Shown here one piece after another: positions 22,361 to 32,443 of a stretch of 35,186 nt of DNA. The notes below the pieces were generated by a model, which saw only the letters and a program-made list of their open reading frames with translations, was not told where the DNA came from and did no database searches. This DNA comes from an uncultured Anaerolineaceae bacterium (lineage in GTDB: Bacteria > Chloroflexota > Anaerolineae > Anaerolineales > Anaerolineaceae): assembly GCA_937863865.1 (NCBI GenBank), contig CALMHE010000189.1:1-35186 (forward strand). The letters run 5' to 3'. Position 1 is the first letter of the stretch, and the number at the start of each line of letters is the position of its first letter. The translations under genes and the position numbers were made by a program.

Positions 22361-23808
22361 GCGAGCCTGAGCACCGCGTCGTGCCGCTGCCGTCGTCGTT
22401 CGAGCTGCGCGAAGGGTCGTTGCCGATCACCGCCCTCACCCGCATCGTGATCGCCGACGAGCACGAGCACGACCACCAGCACGACCAGACGGTGAACCAC
22501 CTCATCGGCGACGTGCAGCGAGCCACGGGGATACACCTGGCCCGCACCGCGACGGCTGCGGCCGGCGACATCGAGCTGCGTCTGGACGGCGACCCCGGCC
22601 AGCTCGGGCCGGAGGGCTACGCGCTCGACATCGACGAACAGGGTGCAACCGTGCGCGCCGCCACTCCGCATGGCGTGTGGAACGGCACGCGCACGCTGGT
22701 GCAGTTGCTCCCGCACACGCCCGTCGACACGTCGCTGCCGTTCGCGCACATCCTCGATCGACCGCGCTACGAGTGGCGGGGGGTGATGCTCGATGTGGCA
22801 CGGCACTTCTTCGGTGTCGACCAAGTGCTGCGCTTCATCGAGCTGATCGCTCGCTGCAAGTTGAACCGGCTACATCTGCACCTCACCGACGACCAAGGGT
22901 GGCGCATCGCCATCGACGGGTGGCCAGCGCTCACCGGCGTCGGCGGCAGCTCCGGCGTGAGCGGCAGCGCCGGGGGCTACTTCACCCGCGCCGACTATGC
23001 GGAGATCGTCGCCCATGCCGCTCGTCACTTCATCACGGTGGTTCCCGAGCTCGACATGCCCGGCCACACCAACGCCGCGCTCGCCTCGATACCGGGGCTG
23101 AACCTCGATGGCATCGCACCTCCCGCCTACACCGGCAAGGGCGTCGGCTTCAGCTCGTTGCGCCTGGCGGCACCGGCGACCCGCCGGTTCATCAGCGATG
23201 TGATCGGGCAGTTGGCGGCCGACACACCCGGCCACTACCTGCACATCGGCGGCGACGAAGCGCATGCCACCGACCATGCGGAGTATCGCCAGTTGGTCGA
23301 ACTGCTGCAGCACGAGGTGCGGCGCCACCACAAGCAGATGGTCGGCTGGGAGGAGATCGCCAACGCCGATCTCGCCGCCGGCTCGATCGTGCAGCACTGG
23401 CTGCAGCCCGCCGTGGCACGCCGCGCGCCTCCAGACTCACGATTCGTGATGTCGCCGGCGGCGCACACATACCTCGACATGAAGCACACCCCGCAGTGCA
23501 CGCTCGGGCGCCGATGGGCGGGCTTCATCGACGTGGACACCGCCTACGACTGGGACCCCGCCACCCTGATCGACGGCATCGGCGACGACCGCATCGCCGG
23601 TGTCGAGGCGCCGTTGTGGACGGAGAAGGTGGCCACCTTCGACGACGTGCAGCACCTCTGCTTCCCTCGGCTGGCATGCCTGGGGGAAGTGGGGTGGACC
23701 CCGCAGCACCTGCGCAACTGGTCAGGCTTCCGGCCGCGACTGGCCGTGCACGCGGACAGGCTCGCCGCGATCGGGGTACCCCTGTACCGATCGGCGTTGC
23801 TCGACTGA
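22357..23808 (+). CDS. Beta-N-acetylhexosaminidase, GH20
   Basis: 483 residues from the GTG at 22357. The N-terminal GH20b-type domain (about 1-130) ends in GVWNGTRTLVQLL. The catalytic barrel begins RPRYEWRGVMLDVARHFF and contains LNRLHLHLTDDQGWRI, VVPELDMPGHTNAA and HIGGDEAH with D300-E301, the catalytic pair of GH20 (Glu acts as acid, Asp positions the acetamido group). VGWEEI and GVEAPLWTEKV complete the pocket. No signal peptide is seen, so it should be cytoplasmic and would act on imported amino-sugar oligomers or on recycled wall material, removing terminal N-acetylglucosamine. Confidence 0.95.
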   Translation: MSEPEHRVVPLPSSFELREGSLPITALTRIVIADEHEHDHQHDQTVNHLIGDVQRATGIHLARTATAAAGDIELRLDGDPGQLGPEGYALDIDEQGATVRAATPHGVWNGTRTLVQLLPHTPVDTSLPFAHILDRPRYEWRGVMLDVARHFFGVDQVLRFIELIARCKLNRLHLHLTDDQGWRIAIDGWPALTGVGGSSGVSGSAGGYFTRADYAEIVAHAARHFITVVPELDMPGHTNAALASIPGLNLDGIAPPAYTGKGVGFSSLRLAAPATRRFISDVIGQLAADTPGHYLHIGGDEAHATDHAEYRQLVELLQHEVRRHHKQMVGWEEIANADLAAGSIVQHWLQPAVARRAPPDSRFVMSPAAHTYLDMKHTPQCTLGRRWAGFIDVDTAYDWDPATLIDGIGDDRIAGVEAPLWTEKVATFDDVQHLCFPRLACLGEVGWTPQHLRNWSGFRPRLAVHADRLAAIGVPLYRSALLD

Positions 23809-23870
23809 GCCCGAGTTCGCGTACCGTAGGCAGCTGCGAGCAGCTGGAACGAGCGCCACAGGAGAACGAA

Positions 23871-24695
23871 GTGAACACCCCGCAAGGCTTCCCCACCCCG
23901 CCCTTCCCCCAGGGGCCACCCGGCCGTGGCCCGCAGAGCACCCCGTTGGGCGCACCCGCCTCGACACCCAGCTGGATGCCGCAGGACCAACCGCCCAACA
24001 AGAGCGGCCGCAACACCGCCCTCGCCGTGCTCGCGCTCGTGGTGGTGATCGGCGCCGCCGCGGTGGTCTTCCTGTTCACCCGCGACGACGATGAGGCCTC
24101 GGTCGACTCGCCGAGCCCAGCCACCCAACAGCAGGTCGACGAGGTGCTCGCCACCGTGCCCACGCCCACCGTCACCGTGCCGCCGGTCACCGTCACCAGC
24201 GCGGTCGTCGACCCGCTGCCGCCGCCGACAGCGCTCGCGCCAGCAAACCTGTTCACCGGCACCCGGGCTGCCGAGGTGATCGCCGAGATCGGTGTGGCGC
24301 GAGGGGCTGCACCGCTGCGCATCCTGCAGGCGTTGTTCTACCCGGAGTACGCCTTCGCGCAGGTGCAGGACCCGTCGATCCCCGCGAACGTCGACGAGTA
24401 CCAGTGGCGCGGCGACCTCAGCGGCCCGGCGCCGGTGACGCTGACGGGCGACGGCGACCTGGAGGCGAACCTGTTCTCCGACACCGAGGTGAACTGGGCC
24501 GTCATCCCCACGCTGGTCGAGACCGCGCTCGCGCAGATCCCCATCGAGGGCGCCGAGGTCAGCCACATCTCCGTGCAGCGCAACCTGCCGTTCAGCGATG
24601 CCGTCCAGATCCGGGTCTTCGTCAACGGCACGCGCACCAGCGGCTACCTCGATGCCGATGCGCAGGGCACGGTGATCAACGTCAGCCAAGGCTGA
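23871..24695 (+). CDS. Membrane-anchored protein with proline-rich N-terminus
   Basis: A GTG start with AGGAG 6 nt upstream gives 274 residues. The first about 45 residues are Pro/Gly rich (cytoplasmic), then one membrane helix at about 48-68 ([22 protein letters not shown]) and an external Thr/Pro/Val linker. From about 120 there is a folded external domain: [33 protein letters not shown] and [20 protein letters not shown]. This layout is common among unnamed actinobacterial membrane proteins, and I cannot name the domain. It is followed by a large inverted repeat and then clpB on the same strand. Confidence 0.75.
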   Translation: MNTPQGFPTPPFPQGPPGRGPQSTPLGAPASTPSWMPQDQPPNKSGRNTALAVLALVVVIGAAAVVFLFTRDDDEASVDSPSPATQQQVDEVLATVPTPTVTVPPVTVTSAVVDPLPPPTALAPANLFTGTRAAEVIAEIGVARGAAPLRILQALFYPEYAFAQVQDPSIPANVDEYQWRGDLSGPAPVTLTGDGDLEANLFSDTEVNWAVIPTLVETALAQIPIEGAEVSHISVQRNLPFSDAVQIRVFVNGTRTSGYLDADAQGTVINVSQG

Positions 24696-24715
24696 GCCGT
24701 CGGCGCCGAACACAG

Positions 24716-24758
24716 GACGTAGAAAACTTGATACGACTCGTAGCAAGTTTTCTACGTC
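24716..24758. promoter_or_regulatory. Large inverted repeat upstream of clpB
   Basis: GACGTAGAAAACTTG (24716-24730) and its exact complement (24744-24758) form 15-bp arms. The 13-nt centre holds a further TACGA-c-TCGTA dyad, so a 20-bp nested hairpin is possible. It ends 16 nt before the clpB ATG. It is neither CIRCE nor a clear HAIR (HspR) site; CTTG...CAAG at the inner edge recalls HAIR only weakly. It could be an operator, a leader hairpin, or the terminator of the preceding gene. Confidence 0.6.
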
Positions 24759-24774
24759 GAGATACGCTGTGAAC

Positions 24775-27261
<2,487 letters not shown>

Positions 27262-27414
27262 TCGCCGCCTGGCCTGCACTGCGCCGCCCTGGCGCGCGGA
27301 ACGATGCTTCGCAGCTCAAGGAACGACCAAGGTCCCCACTCACCGTGACCAAAGCCCACTCGCGGACTCACTTGGTACCCGTACCGTGTCGCCAGGCAAG
27401 AGAAAGGAACGGTC

Positions 27415-28056
27415 ATGACCATCATGTCGCACCGGTTCCTAGCGAATGGGCTCACGGTCCTCGGTTTGGGCCTGGCAGCCACGGGATTCCTCGGGGCCAC
27501 CAACATCAGCGCCGATCAGGGCGCAGAGAGGGTCGCCACTGTCAACCGGTGCGGCGGCCCGGTGCTCGACATCGTCGACGAGGCGATGCTGCGGGTGGAG
27601 TGCGAGGAGACAACCACCACGGAGGCAGCGACCACCACCACCGAGGTAGCCACCACCACCACCGAGGCGGCCACCACCACCACGGCGGCAGCCACCACGA
27701 CCACCGAGGCGGCCACCACCACCACGGCGGCGGCCACCACGACCACCATCGCGGCCACCACCACCACGGTGGCACCCACCACCACGCTGGTCACGACCAC
27801 GACAGTGGTACCCACCACGACGCTGGTCACGACCACCACAGTGGTACCCACCACCACGGTGGTACCCACCACCGTCGCGCCGACGACCCTGGCCGCAACG
27901 ACGACTCAGGTTGCCAGTGAGGGGCCGGTGACGACCACGCAGCTCTCCAGCGCGCTGCCCACAACGGGCGGCGATCCGACGAGCCGGCTGGTTGCCGGCA
28001 TGGCACTGGCAGCGTTGGGTGTGAGCCTGCGGCTCGTCGCACGGCGCACCGCCTGA
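27415..28056 (+). CDS. Thr-rich LPxTG-type surface protein
   Basis: AAAGGA lies upstream of the ATG. The 213-residue product has an N-terminal signal-like hydrophobic segment (GLTVLGLGLAATGFLGATNISA), a short domain with two Cys (RCGG, VECEE), a long Thr-rich stalk (about 65-165) made of TTTTEAATTTT and TTTTVV repeats, and a C-terminal LPTTG (181-185), hydrophobic helix and RR tail. LPxTG plus tail is the sortase signal of wall-anchored Gram-positive proteins. The gene lies 153 nt after clpB. The repeats are prone to slippage, so the length may vary. No sortase gene is in the window. Confidence 0.82.
   Translation: MTIMSHRFLANGLTVLGLGLAATGFLGATNISADQGAERVATVNRCGGPVLDIVDEAMLRVECEETTTTEAATTTTEVATTTTEAATTTTAAATTTTEAATTTTAAATTTTIAATTTTVAPTTTLVTTTTVVPTTTLVTTTTVVPTTTVVPTTVAPTTLAATTTQVASEGPVTTTQLSSALPTTGGDPTSRLVAGMALAALGVSLRLVARRTA
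27606..27890 (+). repeat. Low-complexity ACC/ACG repeats coding for the Thr stalk
   Basis: Imperfect repeats of ACCACC with GAGGCGGCC or GCGGCAGCC spacers make up the Thr stalk. The opposite strand reads as Trp/Val-rich pseudo-ORFs that should be ignored. Confidence 0.85.
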
Positions 28057-28079
28057 CAGGTACGTCGCTGTCCAGCAGC

Positions 28080-29228
28080 TCAGCGCAGGTCGGCCACCAC
28101 TGAGCTGCTGCGGCCGACGCACGCCTCGAGCTGCGAGCGCAGGCCCGGTGCTGTGCTCGGTTCGGCCAGCGTGGTGAGGCCCGGATAGACCACCCTGCTG
28201 CCGACCACGTTGCACAGCAGCACTGTCCAGGGCTCGGTGAGCCACGAGCCATCGGCCTGCTGGGTGAAGCGGACGCTGGCCAGCAGCCCATCGAGCGTGC
28301 GAGGGTCGGAGTACTTGTCGCGGCCGCTCACACCCATGCCGGAGATGAAGTTGCCCAGGCTCCAGTAGACGAGCGTGCCGTTCACTCTCTCCACCGGCTG
28401 CACCACGTGTGGGCCGTGGATGATGACGAGGTCGGGGTGCGCCTGCGAGGTGATCTGCTGCACCAGCGCCCGGTCGTCTCCGGTCGGTGCGTTCTGCATC
28501 TCCACGTACACGTGCAACGACACGATCACCACCTCGGCACCCGCGGCGCGAGCGACGGCCACGTCGTCGATCACGTTGGCGGCTGTCACGCCCTGGCGCA
28601 ACCGCCACCAGTCGGCCGGGAAGCCGGTGTTCGAGTTGCGGGCGAACGCGAGGTGGCTCACCTGCACGCCGCTCACGGAGATCAGTTGCGGCGCCGCCTC
28701 CGCCGGGCTGCGGGCGGTGCCGGCGTGGCCCAGCCCGGCCCCGTCGAGCGCCTCCAGGGTGGTGCGGATGCCGTCGACCCCGGCATCGTTGGCGTGGTTG
28801 GAGGCTGTGCTGCACCGGTCGAACCCGAGCCGCACCAGATCGGCAGGCAGCTCAGCGGCCGCCAGGATCAGGTTCGTGCCGTAGTTGCTCTTGCCGGCAA
28901 AGCCCACCGTTGCGCCGGGCGCGCCGATCGGTGTCTCCATGTGGCAGATCGCCAGGTCGGCAGCGCGCAGGATGGGCCCCACCGGGCGCAGCAGTGGCTC
29001 GTAGTCGTACCTGGTGCCCGCAGGTGCCCAGCCCGCAGCAGCGTTGTTGACGAGGCCCTCGGACAGGAAGTCGCCGACGGCGGCGACAGTGAACGTGCGG
29101 CTCGGCGGCTGCAGCCGAACGGCGCCTGTGGAGACCTCGCCCGGGTCGGTGGGCTGAGCAGATGCCACGGCCGCGGCGAGCGCGACGAGAGCGGCCGTTG
29201 TCACCACCAGCACACGCGTCGTACGCAT
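28080..29228 (-). CDS. CapA-family (poly-gamma-glutamate synthesis type) secreted protein
   Basis: The ATG at 29228 gives 382 residues. Signal peptide: RTTRVLVVTTAALVALAAAVASA. The mature protein has the CapA/calcineurin-like metallophosphatase features: TVAAVGDFLSEG (the GD metal motif), ADLAICHMETPIG, STASNHANDAGVDGI (N-H metal motif), VVIVSLHVYVE and DLVIIHGPHVVQPVER. This fold is known from PgsA/CapA proteins, whose substrates remain uncertain. It is probably an exported hydrolase acting on envelope polymers. It is divergent from the pentapeptide/DinB gene. Confidence 0.88.
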   Translation of the reverse strand: MRTTRVLVVTTAALVALAAAVASAQPTDPGEVSTGAVRLQPPSRTFTVAAVGDFLSEGLVNNAAAGWAPAGTRYDYEPLLRPVGPILRAADLAICHMETPIGAPGATVGFAGKSNYGTNLILAAAELPADLVRLGFDRCSTASNHANDAGVDGIRTTLEALDGAGLGHAGTARSPAEAAPQLISVSGVQVSHLAFARNSNTGFPADWWRLRQGVTAANVIDDVAVARAAGAEVVIVSLHVYVEMQNAPTGDDRALVQQITSQAHPDLVIIHGPHVVQPVERVNGTLVYWSLGNFISGMGVSGRDKYSDPRTLDGLLASVRFTQQADGSWLTEPWTVLLCNVVGSRVVYPGLTTLAEPSTAPGLRSQLEACVGRSSSVVADLR

Positions 29229-29315
29229 CGCGCCAGCGTAGGTTGCGCGGCACCAGCCACGCCGCCCACAGCGTCGGTCGCCTACGCTGAGCGGCCGCGA
29301 CGCAGAGGAGGAAGC

Positions 29316-30032
29316 ATGCCCGAGGAGTTCGAAGGTGATCTTGCGGGGGCGGTGTTCTGGGGTGCCGATCTCAGCGGCGCCCGGTTCCGCGACGTCGATC
29401 TCAGCGGCGCGACGATCAGTCATGCCTCGCTGGTCAACGTCGACATCGACGCACTCATCGAGCACGTCGTCATCAACGGCGTCGACGTGACGGCATACGT
29501 GAACGAGCGCGATCCGTGGTACCCGCTGAGAGCGATGCTCCGTCCTTCCGACCCCGACGGCATGCGCGCCGCGTGGGCGGCCCTGGAGAGCGAGTGGGCG
29601 AAGACGATCACCCGGGCGACGGCCCTCGGCGACGACGCGCTGCACGAGTCGGTCAACGACGAGTGGTCCTTCGTCCAGACCCTCAGACACCTCATCTTCG
29701 CGATCGACAAGTGGTTCACGGCGCCGATCCTCGCCGAGCCCTTCCACCCGATCGGGCTGCCCAACTCCGGTTCCATCGACTACCCCTGGCCGGGTCTCGA
29801 CTACGCCCTCACGCCCACGGCCGCCGAAGCGCTCGCCGTGCGTGCGGATCGTTCGCAACGAGTTCGCGACCATCTCGCGGTGGTTGCGACGACCGACCTG
29901 ATCCGCCCCGTCGAGGTGCTGGAGAACGGCACGAACTCGGTGCAGGACTGCGTCTTCACCGTGTTCGAGGAAGAGTTCTGGCACAACCGCTACGCACAAC
30001 GCGACCTCGCACTGCTGGAAGCGACCGCCTGA
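29316..30032 (+). CDS. Pentapeptide-repeat plus DinB-like domain protein
   Basis: ATG 29316 with AGAGGAGG 4-11 nt upstream; 238 residues. Residues about 8-45 are pentapeptide repeats (LAGAVFWGADLSGARF, LSGATISHASL). From about 80 a DinB-like four-helix domain follows: VNDEWSFVQTLRHLIFAIDKWF carries the His typical of the first metal site, and FEEEFWHNRYAQRDLALL the second part. DinB-like proteins are often metal-dependent thiol transferases or hydrolases using mycothiol or bacillithiol; I recall similar fusions from actinobacteria. It has no clear operon partner. Confidence 0.85.
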   Translation: MPEEFEGDLAGAVFWGADLSGARFRDVDLSGATISHASLVNVDIDALIEHVVINGVDVTAYVNERDPWYPLRAMLRPSDPDGMRAAWAALESEWAKTITRATALGDDALHESVNDEWSFVQTLRHLIFAIDKWFTAPILAEPFHPIGLPNSGSIDYPWPGLDYALTPTAAEALAVRADRSQRVRDHLAVVATTDLIRPVEVLENGTNSVQDCVFTVFEEEFWHNRYAQRDLALLEATA

Positions 30033-30078
30033 GCCCACTGTCGAAGTGCGGGCTGCCGGGGCCCTCAGTTGCGGGGAT

Positions 30079-30903
30079 CTAGCTGTTGCGGAAGCGGCGC
30101 ACGGCCAGCGGCGCGAGCACTGCGGTGATGGCCAGCGACCAGGCGATGGAGCCCCACACGTAGTCCATCGGCTCGGTGCCCAGCATGAGCGCACGCACCC
30201 CGCGCACGGTGATGCTCAACGGCTGACGCTCGGCCCACCAGCGCAGCCAGTCGGGCATGGTGTCGGGCGGCACGAAGGCGTTGGAGGCAAACGTGAGCGG
30301 AGCCAGGAGCGGGAATGCCGCCGCCTGCGCGGCCTCGCCGTTGGTGACCGAAAGGCCGATGAGGGCGAAGATCCAGCAGATGGCGAACCCGAACAGCACC
30401 ATCAGGCCGACGCCCGCCGCCACCTTCAACGCGTTGGTGTGCGTGTTGAAACCGACGAGGAAACCGACGAACAGCATCATGGTGACGACGAAGACGTTGC
30501 GCGTGGTATCGGCAAGCACCCGGCCCCCGAGTACCGCCGATCGACTCATCGGGAGCGACTTCAGCCGCTCGAGCAAGCCCTTGTTCTTGTCTTCTGCGAG
30601 GCCGACGGCAGTGTTGATGGCGCCGAACGTGACCGTCTGCACGAAGATGCCCGGCATCAGGTAGTCGACGTACGGCAGGCCGGCTGCGCCGCTGGGGATC
30701 GCACCGCCGAACACGTAGCGGAACATGAACACGAAGATGAGTGGCTGCACCAGTGCGAACACCAGCAGTTGCGGCACACGGCGCACCACGGTGAGGTTGC
30801 GCCACACCATGGCCATGGTGTCGCGCGCAGCCCACATGAAGCCGCTGCCGGCATGAGTGGAGATGGCGACGTGAGTGGGGAGGGCGGCGTTGGGGGTGTT
30901 CAT
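30079..30903 (-). CDS. ABC-2 type transporter permease, DrrB-like
   Basis: 274 residues with a hydrophilic N-terminal arm and about six membrane helices. Features of the DrrB/NodJ type: QPLIFVFMFRYVFGGAI, the YVDYLMPGIFVQTVTFGAI loop, EDKNKGLLERLKSLPMSRSAVLGGRVLAD, FPLLAPLTFASNAFVPPDTMPDWLR and RALMLG. It forms the membrane channel of a drug or lipid exporter with the ATPase encoded directly upstream (ATGA overlap at 30900-30903). Confidence 0.93.
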   Translation of the reverse strand: MNTPNAALPTHVAISTHAGSGFMWAARDTMAMVWRNLTVVRRVPQLLVFALVQPLIFVFMFRYVFGGAIPSGAAGLPYVDYLMPGIFVQTVTFGAINTAVGLAEDKNKGLLERLKSLPMSRSAVLGGRVLADTTRNVFVVTMMLFVGFLVGFNTHTNALKVAAGVGLMVLFGFAICWIFALIGLSVTNGEAAQAAAFPLLAPLTFASNAFVPPDTMPDWLRWWAERQPLSITVRGVRALMLGTEPMDYVWGSIAWSLAITAVLAPLAVRRFRNS

Positions 30904-31829
30904 GAGTTGGCTCCGCTGTTGCCGGTGAGGGTGAGGAAGACGTCGTCGAGCGTTGGTTCGCGCAGCGCAACGTGCGCAGGAACGACGTCGGCGCTGCTGA
31001 GCCGGTTGAGCGCATCGCGCAGCGTGCTGGGGCCGTTGCTCATGACGAGCCGCACGATGGTGCCGGCGGCAACGGTGCCGCCCAGCAGCTCGGCAGCCAC
31101 GACGGCGATCTGCGGGGAGGCCAGCTCGAACTCGATGACCGTGTCGCCCAGGCGCGACTTCAGCTGCTTGGCCGTGCCTTCGGCGGCAATGAGACCTTTG
31201 TCGATGACGACGATGTTGTCGGCCAGGCGATCCGCTTCCTCGAGGTACTGGGTGGTGAGCAGCACCGTGGTGCCGTCGGCGACGAGCGTCTCGATGACCT
31301 CCCAGAGGTCGAGGCGGCTGGCCGGGTCGAGACCGGTGGTCGGTTCGTCGAGGAACAGCACGGGTGGGTGCGTGACGAGCGCGGCACCGAGGTCGAGCCG
31401 GCGGCGCATGCCGCCTGAGTAGGTACGCACCGGGCGGTTGCCGGCATCGGTGAGGTGGAACTGGTCGAGCAGCTCGTCGGCGCGTTGCCGTGCGGCGGCC
31501 TTGCCGATGTGCGTGAGCCTGCCGACCAGGACGAGGTTCTCGCGACCGGTGAGGTTCTCGTCGACGGCTGCGTACTGGCCGGCGAGGCCGATGCTGCGCC
31601 GCACCGCTTGCTGCTGATGCTGCACATCGAACCCGTTGACCGTGCCCTTGCCGCTATCGGGCTTGAGCACCGTGGTGAGCATGCGCACCATCGTGGTCTT
31701 ACCGGCGCCATTGGCACCGAGCAGCCCCAGCACGGTGGCACGAGGTACCGCCAGCGAGATGCGGTCGACCGCCACCACGTCGCCGTAGGTCTTGCGCAGG
31801 TCTTCCGCGAGAATTGCCGTTTCCGTCAT
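30900..31829 (-). CDS. ABC transporter ATP-binding protein, DrrA-like
   Basis: The start is set at ATG 31829 (MTETAILAEDLRKTYG); the longer frame would include the operator. 309 residues with Walker A LLGANGAGKTTMVRML, the Q-loop region, signature YSGGMRRRLDLGAAL, Walker B VLFLDEPTTGLDP and the DrrA-type C-terminal extension ending LREPTLDDVFLTLTG. It drives export of hydrophobic compounds with the permease that follows. A -10 box about 9 nt before the ATG suggests a leaderless mRNA. The promoter is covered by the palindrome of the divergent MarR gene, so repression by MarR is very likely. Confidence 0.95.
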   Translation of the reverse strand: MTETAILAEDLRKTYGDVVAVDRISLAVPRATVLGLLGANGAGKTTMVRMLTTVLKPDSGKGTVNGFDVQHQQQAVRRSIGLAGQYAAVDENLTGRENLVLVGRLTHIGKAAARQRADELLDQFHLTDAGNRPVRTYSGGMRRRLDLGAALVTHPPVLFLDEPTTGLDPASRLDLWEVIETLVADGTTVLLTTQYLEEADRLADNIVVIDKGLIAAEGTAKQLKSRLGDTVIEFELASPQIAVVAAELLGGTVAAGTIVRLVMSNGPSTLRDALNRLSSADVVPAHVALREPTLDDVFLTLTGNSGANS

Positions 31830-31837
31830 GACGGTTG

Positions 31838-31865
31838 ACTCTACACAATGATTGACTTGCATCAA
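31838..31865 (-). promoter_or_regulatory. Putative promoter of the drrAB-type operon
   Basis: On the minus strand, TTGATG (-35, complement of 31860-31865) and TAGAGT (-10, complement of 31838-31843) are 16 nt apart. The -10 ends 8 nt before the ATG. Confidence 0.5.
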
Positions 31866-31870
31866 TCATT
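31847..31870. promoter_or_regulatory. MarR-type operator
   Basis: AATGATTGA and TCAATCATT are perfect 9-bp inverted arms around CTTGCA, 24 bp in all, typical of MarR sites. It overlaps the -35 and spacer of the exporter promoter and lies 34 bp before the marR start. Confidence 0.75.
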
Positions 31871-31890
31871 TATTGAAGTCATGTATTCGC

Positions 31891-31896
31891 TACACT
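31891..31896 (+). promoter_or_regulatory. Putative -10 box of the MarR gene
   Basis: TACACT ends 7 nt before the GTG start at 31904; no ribosome site is seen, so a leaderless mRNA is likely. The nearest TTGAAG (31873) is too close for a good -35. Confidence 0.4.
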
Positions 31897-31903
31897 CCCT
31901 GGC

Positions 31904-32365
31904 GTGGCAGAGCCGGCGGCAGACCCGCAGATGAGCGAAACGTGGCAGCGCATGATGTCGTTGTTCTTCTCCCGCCGCGATGCGTTGTTCGCCGAGCTCT
32001 CCAAGCTGGCCCTCACGCCCCCGCACGGGCACGCGCTGATGTCGCTGCGGCATGGGCCCATCCGCATGCGCGACCTGGCCGATGCGATGGCTTGCGATGC
32101 GTCGTACGTCACCGCCGTGGCCGACCGGCTGGAGGAACTGAGCCTGGCGGTTCGGCGCAACGCCAGCGATGATCGCCGCGTCCGCGAGCTGGTGCTCACT
32201 GCCAAGGGCGAGCGCGTTGCGGCACGGCTGGATGCCATCTTCAGCTCCCCGCCAGCGGCATTGGCAGCGCTGCCCGCTGCCGACCGCGCGGCACTGACGC
32301 GCATCTTGCGCAAGGTGGGTGAGCCCACCGATGGCGAGTGGCTGCCCCGCCGCTCGCTGCGCTGA
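31904..32365 (+). CDS. MarR-family transcriptional regulator
   Basis: A GTG start gives 153 residues, normal MarR size. The winged helix is at about 45-105: PPHGHALMSLRHGPIRMRDLADAM, then CDASYVTAVADRLEELSLAVRR and a wing with DDRRVRELVLTAKG, which matches the family DxR motif. Dimerisation helices lie at both ends. It is divergent from a DrrAB-type exporter across a perfect palindrome, a classic arrangement in which the regulator represses both genes and is released by the exported compound. The inducer is unknown. Confidence 0.93.
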   Translation: MAEPAADPQMSETWQRMMSLFFSRRDALFAELSKLALTPPHGHALMSLRHGPIRMRDLADAMACDASYVTAVADRLEELSLAVRRNASDDRRVRELVLTAKGERVAARLDAIFSSPPAALAALPAADRAALTRILRKVGEPTDGEWLPRRSLR

Positions 32366-32443
32366 GACGCGTCGGCGCACCTCGCGACGTAGAGCCGAAG
32401 GTCCATAGCCGACGCACGAGAAGGCACGTACGTTCGCGAGCGG

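Noticed and set aside
27516-27872. Val- or Trp-rich minus-strand frames opposite the Thr stalk
   Set aside because: They are products of ACC-repeat low complexity and carry no start signals.
27606-27890. CRISPR-like array because of short repeats
   Set aside because: The repeats are codon-level Thr runs without spacers of regular length.
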